Shown here piece after piece: positions 1 to 8,300 of a DNA stretch of 64,000 bases. Where the stretch lies: the NCBI GenBank assembly GCA_051920445.1, contig JBPPLN010000001.1, positions 248,001 through 312,000 on the forward strand, read 5' to 3'. Under the pieces are notes generated by a model. It was not told the DNA's origin and did no database searches. It saw only the letters and a list, made by a program, of their open reading frames with translations. Made by a program: the position numbers and the translations under genes. This DNA comes from CAG-177 sp003514385. Lineage in GTDB: Bacteria; Bacillota; Clostridia; Oscillospirales; Acutalibacteraceae. Numbering within the stretch: position 1 is the stretch's first letter; each line of letters begins with the position of its first letter.

Positions 1-101
1 TTTTATTTTTGCACTCCCCGCTTATCGAATAAACCTGTGTTTGCGTGGAATCAATATAATATGTAAATCAGCAAATTTTACCTGTTTTTTACTCTACTGT
101 A

Positions 102-130
102 TTGAACCCGGAGATGAAATATAATATAAT
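102..130 (+). promoter_or_regulatory. sigma-A promoter of pyk
   Basis: TTGAAC at 102-107 and TATAAT at 125-130 are separated by 17 bases. This would start transcription near 137, about 30 bases before the pyk start codon, and it rules out translation starts further upstream. Bases 1-101 are AT-rich upstream DNA in which I see no gene. Confidence 0.75.
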
Positions 131-167
131 GGATTTGATTAATATAAAATGGAATGAAGGGATATCC

Positions 168-1583
168 ATGAGAAAGACGAAGATTGTATGCACGATAGGA
201 CCCGCCAGCAGCGACCCGAAAGTATTCACCAAGATGTGCAAAGCGGGTCTTAATGTTGCGAGGCTCAACTTCTCCCACGGCACCCATTCGGAGCAGCTCG
301 AAAAGCTCAATATGGTAAAAAAAGTCCGCGAGGAGCTCAATCTTCCGATAGCGATAATGCTCGACACAAAGGGTCCGGAATACAGGATCAAGACCTTTGA
401 AAACGGCAAGATAATGCTCAACGACGGCGACGAGTTCTCGTTCACCACAGAAGACATAGTCGGCAATCAGAACCGCGTCAGCGTGACCTATGCGGGACTT
501 GTCGACGATATTTCAATCGGCGACCGCATACTCGTCAACAACGGACTTGTGATTTTCGAGGTAATCGGAAAGACCGATACTGATGTAAAATGCAAGGTCA
601 TAGCCGGCGGCGAGCTTTCAAACAGAAAGAGCATGAGTTTCCCGAACAAGGTGCTCAATCAGGTTTATCTCAGCGAGCAGGACAAGGACGATCTGCTGTT
701 CGGCATTCAGAACAATGTCGACTACATCGCGGCATCGTTTGTCTCCTGCAGGCAGGATCTCATAGACCTCAAGGAGTTTCTCCACGCGAACGGCGGCGAC
801 GGCATAGACATAATCGCAAAAATCGAGAACCGCACGGGAATAGACAACATCGAAGATATATGTGAAGAGTGCGACGGGATAATGATAGGCCGCGGCGACC
901 TCGGCGTCGAAGTCCCCTTCACTGAGCTTCCCGCGCTGCAGAAATATATAATCACAAAGTGCCGCCTGCTCGGAAAGCGTGTTATCACGGCTACCGAGAT
1001 GCTCGAATCAATGATAACCAATCCCCGCCCGACGAGAGCGGAAATTTCCGACGTTGCGAATGCTGTCTACGACGGCACGAGTGCGGTCATGCTCTCCGGC
1101 GAATCAGCTGCGGGCAAATATCCTGTCGAGACAGTCCGCACGATGGCAGAGATAGTCGAAGAGACGGAGAAGCACATCCATTACGCCAAGCGTTTCCGCA
1201 ACAATGATTTTAAGATAAAGAACCGCGTCGACGCAATATCACACGCGACTTGCGGGATGGCTATCGACATAAACGCAAAAGCGATAGTTGTTGCATCTAT
1301 ATCCGGCATGACGGTACGCATGGTGTCGCGCTTCAGAGCACCTACGGATATAATCGGAATGGCAACAAACAGAGCCGTTTGGTATAAGCTCGCGCTCTCC
1401 TGGGGCGTTATGCCCGTACTCAGCGAGAAGTTCGACTCGACCGATGTTCTGTTCTATCACGCGCAGAAAGTTGCAAAAGACGCGCTCAACCTCAAGCCCG
1501 GCGACAATATCATAATGACCGGCGGCGCGATAAACGGGAAGTCGGGCAACACCAATCTGATAAAGATCGAGACAATAGAATAA
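168..1583 (+). CDS. pyk: Pyruvate kinase
   Basis: Last step of glycolysis: phosphoenolpyruvate plus ADP gives pyruvate plus ATP, in the cytosol. The 471-residue protein opens with the typical MRKTKIVCTIGPASS and carries the active-site stretch IIAKIENRTGI with the catalytic Lys, then GRGDLGVEVPF, VITATEMLESM and MLSGESAAGKYP. It ends after the allosteric C domain and lacks the extra PEP-utiliser domain found on the Bacillus enzyme. The ATG at 168 is chosen because GAAGG lies just upstream and the longer reading frame would begin inside the promoter. It is a single-gene unit with its own promoter and terminator. Confidence 0.97.
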   Translation: MRKTKIVCTIGPASSDPKVFTKMCKAGLNVARLNFSHGTHSEQLEKLNMVKKVREELNLPIAIMLDTKGPEYRIKTFENGKIMLNDGDEFSFTTEDIVGNQNRVSVTYAGLVDDISIGDRILVNNGLVIFEVIGKTDTDVKCKVIAGGELSNRKSMSFPNKVLNQVYLSEQDKDDLLFGIQNNVDYIAASFVSCRQDLIDLKEFLHANGGDGIDIIAKIENRTGIDNIEDICEECDGIMIGRGDLGVEVPFTELPALQKYIITKCRLLGKRVITATEMLESMITNPRPTRAEISDVANAVYDGTSAVMLSGESAAGKYPVETVRTMAEIVEETEKHIHYAKRFRNNDFKIKNRVDAISHATCGMAIDINAKAIVVASISGMTVRMVSRFRAPTDIIGMATNRAVWYKLALSWGVMPVLSEKFDSTDVLFYHAQKVAKDALNLKPGDNIIMTGGAINGKSGNTNLIKIETIE

Positions 1584-1596
1584 AAACAAAAATATA

Positions 1597-1627
1597 TCTC
1601 CCCTGCTTCGGCAAGGGAGATTTTTTA
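1597..1627 (+). terminator. Intrinsic terminator of pyk
   Basis: TCTCCCC and AGGGAGA form a stem around TGCTTCGGCA and are followed by TTTTTT, 14 bases after the pyk stop. Confidence 0.85.
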
Positions 1628-1634
1628 CTGCAAA

Positions 1635-1666
1635 AAGCACCTGTACCAATTACGATACAGGTGCTT
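1635..1666 (-). terminator. Terminator of asnS (stem works on both strands)
   Basis: An 11-bp perfect inverted repeat, AAGCACCTGTA / TACAGGTGCTT, has T-rich sequence on both sides. It lies 10 bases beyond the asnS stop and is also a second stop for pyk transcripts. Confidence 0.8.
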
Positions 1667-1676
1667 CTGTATTTTT

Positions 1677-3071
1677 TTAGAAATCCGCAGAACCGGTAGT
1701 TCTCGGGAACGGGAGCACGTCACGGATGTTCGAGATACCCGTGAGGTACATGACCAGTCTCTCGAAGCCGAGGCCGAAGCCGCTGTGCTTGACTCCACCG
1801 TAGCGGCGAAGGTCGAGATACCACCAATAATCCTTGGGGTCGAGTCCTAGTTCTTCGATACGCTCGGTGAGCACATCCAGTCTCTCTTCACGCTGGCTGC
1901 CGCCGATTATCTCGCCGATGCCCATAACAAGCAGGTCGACCGCCGCAACGGTCTTTCCGTCATCGTTCAGGCGCATATAGAAAGCCTTAATCTCCTTGGG
2001 ATAATCTGTAACGAAAACGGGGCGCTTGAAGATACGCTCGGTCAGGCAGCGCTCGTGCTCTGTCTGGAGGTCGCAGCCCCAATAGACTTTGTAGTCGAAC
2101 TCGTCGTTGTACTTCTCAAGCTCCTTGACGGCGTCGGTATAAGTGACGCGCGCGAAATCAGAGCTGACAACGGAATGAAGCCTCTCGAGCAGACCCTTAT
2201 CAACAAACTTGTTGAGGAACTCGAGCTCAGACTTGCAGCTCTCCATAACATAGGAGATGACATACTTTATCATTGCCTCTGCGAGCTCCATATCGTCCTC
2301 AAGATCGGCAAAAGCAATCTCGGGCTCGATCATCCAGAACTCCGCAGCGTGGCGCTGAGTATAGGACTTCTCGGCTCTGAAAGTAGGACCGAAAGTATAT
2401 ATCTTGCCGAAAGCGAGAGCCATCGCCTCGCCCTCGAGCTGACCGGAAACGGTCAGATAAGCGGGCTTCTCAAAGAAATCCTGCTTGAAATCGACTGTGC
2501 CGTCCTCGTTCTTCGGCGGGTTTGCGATATCAAGAGTCGTCACCTTGAACATCTCGCCTGCGCCCTCACAGTCGCTGCACGAAATGAGCGGAGTGTGGGC
2601 ATAGATGAATCCGCGCTCATTGAAGAACTTGTGGATAGCATAAGCGGCGGTCGAGCGAACGCGGAAAGCCGCGGAATAAATATTCGCTCTCGGGCGCAGA
2701 TGCGCTATCGTTCTCATATATTCGAGAGTGTGGCGCTTTTTCTGAAGCGGATAATCGGGAGTCGACTGACCCTCGACCTCAACTGAAGAAGCGTTGAGCT
2801 CGAACGGCTGATTCGCCTGAGGAGTCAGGATAAAAGTACCAGTAACTCTGACAGCCGCGCCGACGTTCAGCTTGACTATATCCTTATAGTTTTCGACCTT
2901 TGCGCTCTCGAAAACAACCTGCAGGCTCTTGAAGCAGCTGCCGTCGTTTATCTCCATAAAGCCTATCGCCTTTGAGTCACGGAGGGTCTTGATCCATCCG
3001 CAGACTGTTATCTCCTTGCCGCCGAGCTCTTCGTATGAGCTGAACAGCTTTGAAATTTCAAGCCTTTCCAT
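1677..3071 (-). CDS. asnS: Asparaginyl-tRNA synthetase
   Basis: Class IIb aminoacyl-tRNA synthetase that charges tRNA-Asn with asparagine; 464 residues, the usual length. An N-terminal OB-fold anticodon-binding domain (about residues 1-110, VCGWIKTLRDSK) precedes the catalytic core. Motif 2 is visible as FRAEKSYTQRHAAEFWMIEPE and motif 3 as GFGLGFERLVMYLTG followed by IRDVLPFPR. This C-terminal signature and the absence of the bacterial AspRS insertion favour AsnRS over AspRS. A purine-rich AAAGGAGACATATAA lies before the ATG, and a TATAAT-like -10 (minus strand, 3102-3107) sits about 30 bases upstream. Monocistronic on the minus strand. Confidence 0.97.
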   Translation of the reverse strand: MERLEISKLFSSYEELGGKEITVCGWIKTLRDSKAIGFMEINDGSCFKSLQVVFESAKVENYKDIVKLNVGAAVRVTGTFILTPQANQPFELNASSVEVEGQSTPDYPLQKKRHTLEYMRTIAHLRPRANIYSAAFRVRSTAAYAIHKFFNERGFIYAHTPLISCSDCEGAGEMFKVTTLDIANPPKNEDGTVDFKQDFFEKPAYLTVSGQLEGEAMALAFGKIYTFGPTFRAEKSYTQRHAAEFWMIEPEIAFADLEDDMELAEAMIKYVISYVMESCKSELEFLNKFVDKGLLERLHSVVSSDFARVTYTDAVKELEKYNDEFDYKVYWGCDLQTEHERCLTERIFKRPVFVTDYPKEIKAFYMRLNDDGKTVAAVDLLVMGIGEIIGGSQREERLDVLTERIEELGLDPKDYWWYLDLRRYGGVKHSGFGLGFERLVMYLTGISNIRDVLPFPRTTGSADF

Positions 3072-3151
3072 TTATATGTCTCCTTTGCTTATGACTCATA
3101 ATTATAAATGATATCAAAAGCGGAATTGAAAATCAATAGCGAAGGCTCTAT

Positions 3152-4555
3152 TTATTCAAAATTTTCCGGCGCAGGGTCGGGTTCGATATCTATGGGATCC
3201 GCCGAACCCCTGTCTTTATCTATATTATAGACAAACTGCGTGATGATAACTGTCAGTGCGACGCCGACCGTCATGACTATGAGATACATATTTTTGATGT
3301 TCAAAGCCGTCTGTGCAGTCTGATCTGCACCGAGGCTTTCAACATATCCGCAGGCCGCGAGCATAACTGCGGAGAACGCCGAGCCGAGACCCTGAGCGAG
3401 TTTACGGAAGAACGAGAACAGCGCATAGAGCGAACCCTCATCGCGGCTTCCGGTCTTTTCATACTGATAGTCAATGCAGTCAACAACCATAGCCCAAAGG
3501 ATAATTGTGAACACAGCGTTGCTCGTATAGAGAAGCATAAGTGCGCCTATATAGAGGAACAACGAACTCTTCGCCTCGGGCGCCATGGGAAGCAGGCACG
3601 AAACTATACCCGCAACAACGCTTATCGACGAAGATATGACGACCAGCTTCTTCTTGCCGATTTTTCTTGTTATTCTGCCGATGAAAGGCATGATGACAAC
3701 AAGAGGCAGATAGGAAACGATATTGACAGCCGCCAATATCTGAGTGTTGTGGAAATAGGACTGGAATATAATGCTGTTGACCGAGGTCATTGACATGAAG
3801 CAGATGACCTGGACGAACGAAACAGCGGTTATTGCGAGCAGCGGACGGTTTGTGAAGAAGCCCTTGACCGCCTTGAGATAGCTCATCTTCTCTGTCTTGT
3901 CGTGTGCTTCGACAACGACACGCTCGGTCACGAGCAGACGTACGAGCATGAAGCCAATGAAGCCTATTGCCGAGCAGACGAGCGCAACATAAACCATTCT
4001 TGAACCGATGAGGTTGTTGTCCTTATCATAGACGATAAGGGGCAGGAGCATGGAGAGCACCTGCGCAAGACCCGCGCCTATCGATCTGAAGGTAGAGAGA
4101 TTCGTGCGCTTCGAAGGGTCATTGGTAATGCACGAATGGAGCGCGCCGTAAGGCACGTTTGCCATTGTATAAGCGACCGACCAGACGCAATAAATCGCAA
4201 GGCAGTAGATGACCTTGAAGATATAGCTCATAGAGGCTATCGGCATAAACGAGAGCGTGGTGAAAATTATCAGCGCGCTGCCGCCTATGGTTATCCACGG
4301 CATGAACTTGCTGCCCTTGCCTATGCGGACATTATCGACCATTCCGCCTATCAGCGGATCGTTTATAGCGTCCCATACTTTGCCGACAACGATTATCCAA
4401 GCCCAGTCGCTGAGCCTGAGTCCGATATACTGGGTATAGAACAGCATGAGATAGTTCGTTATCAGCGCAAAGCTCATATTGCAGCCGAAATCGCCCATCG
4501 CATAGCCGAAATAATCCCGCATACCGAACGGTCTTGTTTTGTTTTGTGCAGCCAT
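3152..4555 (-). CDS. GPH-family (MelB-type) sugar:cation symporter
   Basis: A 467-residue integral membrane protein with about 12 hydrophobic helices and no signal peptide. The N-terminal pattern (FGMRDYFGYAMGDFGCN, then GLRLSDWAWIIVVGKVWDAINDPLIGGMVD) is characteristic of the glycoside-pentoside-hexuronide:cation symporters of the major facilitator superfamily, where the conserved WDAxNDP region lies in the cation-binding helices. The substrate cannot be told from sequence, because no glycosidase or regulator is adjacent. The ATG at 4555 is preceded by AAAGGA at 10 bases; a TTG 21 bases further upstream would overlap that site and is rejected. It has its own promoter. Confidence 0.88.
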   Translation of the reverse strand: MAAQNKTRPFGMRDYFGYAMGDFGCNMSFALITNYLMLFYTQYIGLRLSDWAWIIVVGKVWDAINDPLIGGMVDNVRIGKGSKFMPWITIGGSALIIFTTLSFMPIASMSYIFKVIYCLAIYCVWSVAYTMANVPYGALHSCITNDPSKRTNLSTFRSIGAGLAQVLSMLLPLIVYDKDNNLIGSRMVYVALVCSAIGFIGFMLVRLLVTERVVVEAHDKTEKMSYLKAVKGFFTNRPLLAITAVSFVQVICFMSMTSVNSIIFQSYFHNTQILAAVNIVSYLPLVVIMPFIGRITRKIGKKKLVVISSSISVVAGIVSCLLPMAPEAKSSLFLYIGALMLLYTSNAVFTIILWAMVVDCIDYQYEKTGSRDEGSLYALFSFFRKLAQGLGSAFSAVMLAACGYVESLGADQTAQTALNIKNMYLIVMTVGVALTVIITQFVYNIDKDRGSADPIDIEPDPAPENFE

Positions 4556-4592
4556 GATATAAATATCCTTTCGCAAGATATATTTTTAGTCA

Positions 4593-4622
4593 ATTATAAT
4601 ATAAGAGCATATCGAAAATCAA
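4593..4622 (-). promoter_or_regulatory. Sigma-A promoter of the GPH symporter gene
   Basis: On the minus strand TTGATT (4617-4622) and TATAAT (4593-4598) are 18 bases apart, about 40 bases before the start codon. Confidence 0.55.
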
Positions 4623-4673
4623 TATTCAAAATGTATTTTACCGTAAAATTTTGAAAAAATACTGCGGCAGGCA

Positions 4674-4702
4674 TTGACTTTTAAACGGCGGCATAGTAGA
4701 AT
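4674..4702 (+). promoter_or_regulatory. Sigma-A promoter of the proS leader
   Basis: TTGACT (4674-4679) and TAGAAT (4697-4702) with 17-base spacing. Transcription from about 4709 would produce the T-box leader. Confidence 0.7.
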
Positions 4703-4708
4703 TATTGA

Positions 4709-4966
4709 CTGTTAAAGGCTATGAAGAGGAAAAGTAGGTTTTTATGCCGGCAGAGAGATGAGACGGTTGGTGCAAGTCTCAGCGGCAGAGACTCCGAACC
4801 CGCCCCGGAGCCGCAGTGTCAAATGCGCTGACGCATTCCGGCGTTATCGGAAAAGACGGTTTTCGTCGCTTTGAGAGCGGACAATATTTGTCCGAACTTG
4901 GGTGGTACCGCAGACTTTATAGTTTGTCCCAGGCTTTTTGAGCCCGGGACTTATTTTTTTGAAAGG
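4709..4966 (+). promoter_or_regulatory. T-box riboswitch (tRNA-Pro sensing) upstream of proS
   Basis: A T-box leader that reads the charging state of a tRNA. Visible elements in order: the Stem I start (GAAGAGGAAAAGTAGG, then AGAGAGA), the GGTTGGTGCAAG distal loop, a likely specifier in GAA-CCC-GCC (CCC at 4799-4801, a proline codon), the conserved T-box core GGGTGGTACCGC at 4900-4911, and a terminator hairpin GTCCCAGGC / GCCCGGGAC at 4925-4950 followed by a T run. By the known mechanism, uncharged tRNA-Pro pairs with the specifier and T-box, forms the antiterminator and allows proS transcription. The specifier assignment is by pattern and fits the downstream gene. Confidence 0.93.
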
Positions 4967-4978
4967 ATGAAAAGAAAG

Positions 4979-6703
4979 ATGAAACTTGACAAGCTTGTCG
5001 GCGAAAGATTCAAAGAGAAGCCCTCCGACTGCGTTATCGACAGCCACGCGCTCATGCTGCGCGGCGGCTATATGAAAAACGTTGCCAACGGCATCTATTC
5101 GCAGTATATGCCCCTGCGCCGCATAACGAAGAAAATCGAGGATATAATCCGCGACGAGATGGACAAGATCGGCGGACAGGAGGTGCTGTTCCCGGTGGCT
5201 CTCCCCGCTTCGCTCTGGGATGAGTCGGGCAGATACGAGAGCGTCGGCAGCGAGCTTCTTCGCTTCACCGACCGCAACAATGCGCGCATGGTGCTCGGCA
5301 TGACCCACGAGGAAGCGGCGGTTCAGCTCGTGCGCGACTACGCCAACAGCTACACCAAGTATCCGTTCATGATATATCAGATTCAGACGAAGTTCCGCGA
5401 CGAGGGACGCCCGCGCGGCGGACTTATCCGCGTTCGTGAATTCACGATGAAGGACGCTTATTCGTTCCACACATCGCAGGAGGATCTTGAAAAGTACTAT
5501 CAGGAGTGCTACGACGCATACAACCGCATATTTGCGCGCGCAGGCATTCCCGAGGTCATAACAGTCAAGTCCGACTCCGGCATGATGGGCGGCAGCATCT
5601 CCCACGAGTATATGCTTCTGACCCCCGTTGGCGAGGATTCGATAGCCGTCTGCTCCGAGTGCGACTACCGTGCGAACATGGAAGCGGCGCAGAGCATTGT
5701 CGAAAATAAAGCTGACGATGTACTCGAAGAGCTCAAGAAAGAATACACGCCGAATATTCACACCATCGAGGACATCTGCGAGTTCCTCCACTCCCCGCTT
5801 GAAAAGTCCTGCAAGGCTGTTGTATATCAGAAGAACGCGACTGACGAATATGTTGTTATCTTTGTCCGCGGCGATCTTGACATAAACGAAACGAAGCTCA
5901 CAAACCTGCTCGGCGAGGCGGTTCATCCCGCAGTTATCACAGAAGAGTGCGGACTTCATGCGGGCTTTATAGGCCCTGTCGGTCTGCCTGAGAACATGAC
6001 AGTTCTGTTCGACAACTCACTCAAGGGTGCCACTAACCTCTCCTGCGGCGCAAACGAAGAGAACCACCACTATGTCGGTCTCAACATTCCGCGCGATGTC
6101 GGCGAGGTTGAATACAACGACCTTGCAAAGATAGTTGACGGCGGTATCTGCCCGCAGTGCGGCAAGCACACGATAAAGATATCCCGCGGCATCGAGGTCG
6201 GCAATATATTCCAGCTCGGCACGAAATACACAAAGTCGATGCACATGACCTATCTTGACAAGGAGGGCAACGAGCAGTACCCGATAATGGGCTGCTACGG
6301 CATCGGCGTCGGCAGACTCGCCGCCTCCGTCTGCGAAGTTCGCCACGACGATTACGGCCCGATCTGGCCGATAACGATAGCTCCGTGGCAGGTACATCTG
6401 TGCTGCCTGAGAGCGGACGATGCAGAGGCGAAAGCGCTCGCGGACAAGCTCTATGACGAGATGCAGAAAGACGGCATCGAGGTTATTTACGACGACAGAA
6501 ATGTGCGCCCGGGCGTTATGTTCTCAGACGCAGACCTGCTCGGCTGCCCGGTCAGAGTTGTTGTCAGCCCGAGAAACCTTGCCGAGGGCTGCTGTGAGGT
6601 CATGACCCGCACAAAGAGCATCAACGAAAAGGTCGCCGTTGACGATGTTATCCCGCAGGTCAAGAAGATGATCAAGGATATGTTCGATGAGCTGAACAAG
6701 TAA
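4979..6703 (+). CDS. proS: Prolyl-tRNA synthetase (bacterial type with editing domain)
   Basis: Charges tRNA-Pro with proline. The protein is 574 residues, the length of the bacterial form with an INS editing domain between motifs 2 and 3. The N-terminal core shows ALMLRGGYMKNVANGIY, MTHEEA and FRDEGRPRGGLIRVREF (motif 2). The editing region runs from about 225 to 405. Motif 3 is GCYGIGVGRLAASV, followed by the anticodon-binding domain (PWQVHLCCL, DDRNVRPGVMFSDADLLG). The ATG at 4979 has AAAGGA at 11 bases; an in-frame ATG at 4967 overlaps that site. Expression is controlled by the T-box ahead of it, and a terminator follows. Confidence 0.97.
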   Translation: MKLDKLVGERFKEKPSDCVIDSHALMLRGGYMKNVANGIYSQYMPLRRITKKIEDIIRDEMDKIGGQEVLFPVALPASLWDESGRYESVGSELLRFTDRNNARMVLGMTHEEAAVQLVRDYANSYTKYPFMIYQIQTKFRDEGRPRGGLIRVREFTMKDAYSFHTSQEDLEKYYQECYDAYNRIFARAGIPEVITVKSDSGMMGGSISHEYMLLTPVGEDSIAVCSECDYRANMEAAQSIVENKADDVLEELKKEYTPNIHTIEDICEFLHSPLEKSCKAVVYQKNATDEYVVIFVRGDLDINETKLTNLLGEAVHPAVITEECGLHAGFIGPVGLPENMTVLFDNSLKGATNLSCGANEENHHYVGLNIPRDVGEVEYNDLAKIVDGGICPQCGKHTIKISRGIEVGNIFQLGTKYTKSMHMTYLDKEGNEQYPIMGCYGIGVGRLAASVCEVRHDDYGPIWPITIAPWQVHLCCLRADDAEAKALADKLYDEMQKDGIEVIYDDRNVRPGVMFSDADLLGCPVRVVVSPRNLAEGCCEVMTRTKSINEKVAVDDVIPQVKKMIKDMFDELNK

Positions 6704-6717
6704 GATAAAATGAAGCA

Positions 6718-6760
6718 AATCCCCGAAAGCCGTTGTGGTTTCCGGGGATTGTTGTTTTTA
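6718..6760 (+). terminator. Terminator of proS
   Basis: AATCCCCGAAA / TTTCCGGGGATT form an 11-12 bp stem with a 10-base loop, followed by a T-rich tract. It lies 14 bases after the proS stop. Confidence 0.8.
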
Positions 6761-6770
6761 ATTTTTCAGA

Positions 6771-8180
6771 TTAGAACGCGAAGTACTTTTTGAGCATCTT
6801 TTTCATTCTGCCGTTCATTACGGTCAGGGTGTTTATCGCATCCTGCTTTTCATCTTCGGTGCCGTATATCGCCTGTTTCATGAGTCTGCCCTCTTCAAAG
6901 CAGGCATCGTCATGGATGGGGAAATAATTCTTGAGCAGGAAGCAGCCGTAGCGGACATATCTCATCTCGCCGACGAGTCTGAACTCCTTGCTTATCGTAT
7001 CGACGGCAACGCTTCTGAAATTCTTTATCGAATCGATAAGCGCTTTTCGCTCGTTTTCTGGCGAGAACACTATTGTCGAGCAGATATATGCGCCCTTGTT
7101 TTCGGGAGTGCAGGAGTGGCTGTCCGTGCTGCCGACAACGGGATATTTGAATCCGCGGGCTCTGTCCTCATAATATCTCACGGTCTGATAGCCGTTTTGT
7201 TCAAAATATCGCTCGCCGCCGAGCACCTCAAAGGCATCGAAAATCTTATTTTCAACGAGCCAGTCGTTGAGCGCATCTGACACATGGAACGCTTCGCCGG
7301 TTATCCATGTCGGATGCGGGAATATTCCGAGTCCGCCAGCCTTTCTTATCTCGTCATAGAGCCATTTGAGCACAGCCGCAGTCATTGCATCGACATTGTC
7401 GGGAACTTTTATATCCTTGGCGAGTGCGGTCATCTTAGCGGCGAACTCCTCCTGAGTCATGACATCGGGGCAATCGTCTCTTATTGCGCGGACTTTTTTA
7501 TCCTTGCCGACTTCTTTGACCGCCACATCCTCGACAAGCGAGTTGATGCTGTATTCGCCGCCGAAATTTATTGTATGCGGGTCTACTCTGAAGCCGTTTA
7601 TCGCGGGAAGATGCACCTCTTCACCGGGCACGAGATTGAACTCTGTCGGGATATTTTTAAATGCCTCTATAGCTCTGAGCGACGGATAATAGCGGTGGTG
7701 GTCGGTTATGGCAAGAAAATCATAGCCGCGGGAGCGATAGGTTGCGGCGACATTCTCGGGATCGTGCGAACCGTCGGAGAGGTTCGTGTGCATATGCAGA
7801 TCGCCGATAAACGGATACATACCGACGAGATCACCGGAGACGGCATAGACACAGAAAGTGAAGCTTTTCTTATCGCCGTCGGCGTTTTCGCCCTCGATGC
7901 GGATGCGATATTCGCCCTCATGCGGGAATGTTATAGAAATATCAAGTCCGTTTTCTTCGTTTGCAGTCACATCGAGTTCTTTTCTGAAAGCGGACGCCGG
8001 GGCGTGTTCGATATGTCCGCCGTCGAGCCATGTTATCGCTGCCTCATGCACGCTGCCTGCGGGGAAAAAGTTATCGCCGCCGAAGGGGCGGATATGTATA
8101 GTGCTCTCCTTTTCGGTCCCGATGACCTTCGGGAACACATCGTAAGTCCAAAGTTCGCTTCTTCTGACAAAATCTGCCAT
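6771..8180 (-). CDS. PHP-domain metal-dependent hydrolase (CehA/McbA-like)
   Basis: A 469-residue protein with two parts. Residues 1-120 look beta-rich with no signal peptide. From about 125 a PHP phosphoesterase domain begins with IGDLHMHTNLSDG (His129, His131 as metal ligands) and AITDHHRYYP (Asp161, His162, His163). Later HP (FPHPTW) and STDSHSC motifs complete a typical trinuclear PHP site. The family hydrolyses phosphoester or related bonds; the substrate is unknown here. The ATG at 8180 has AAAGGAG 8 bases upstream; the longer frame lacks a site. It stands alone between proS and an MBL-fold gene, with an extended -10 (TGCTATTAT) upstream. Confidence 0.8.
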   Translation of the reverse strand: MADFVRRSELWTYDVFPKVIGTEKESTIHIRPFGGDNFFPAGSVHEAAITWLDGGHIEHAPASAFRKELDVTANEENGLDISITFPHEGEYRIRIEGENADGDKKSFTFCVYAVSGDLVGMYPFIGDLHMHTNLSDGSHDPENVAATYRSRGYDFLAITDHHRYYPSLRAIEAFKNIPTEFNLVPGEEVHLPAINGFRVDPHTINFGGEYSINSLVEDVAVKEVGKDKKVRAIRDDCPDVMTQEEFAAKMTALAKDIKVPDNVDAMTAAVLKWLYDEIRKAGGLGIFPHPTWITGEAFHVSDALNDWLVENKIFDAFEVLGGERYFEQNGYQTVRYYEDRARGFKYPVVGSTDSHSCTPENKGAYICSTIVFSPENERKALIDSIKNFRSVAVDTISKEFRLVGEMRYVRYGCFLLKNYFPIHDDACFEEGRLMKQAIYGTEDEKQDAINTLTVMNGRMKKMLKKYFAF

Positions 8181-8265
8181 TTCATCTTCTCCTTTGCGGA
8201 AAAATTTCATCAACTCATAATAGCATAAAGCAGCCGAAAAAACAATCAAAAGAACAGAAAATATT

Positions 8266-8298
8266 AAAAGGGTCTGTCACATCCGAACAGACCCTTTT
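8266..8298 (-). terminator. Terminator of the MBL-fold gene
   Basis: A 12-bp perfect stem AAAAGGGTCTGT / ACAGACCCTTTT, followed on the minus strand by AATATTTTCTG. It lies just past the stop of the gene at 8301-9596. Confidence 0.8.
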
Positions 8299-8300
8299 CT

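Noticed and set aside
4844..5959. 371-codon minus-strand frame
   Set aside because: It lies opposite proS and its T-box; no ribosome binding site or recognisable domain.
7284..8228. 314-codon plus-strand frame
   Set aside because: It is antisense to the PHP-domain gene, with no supporting signals.
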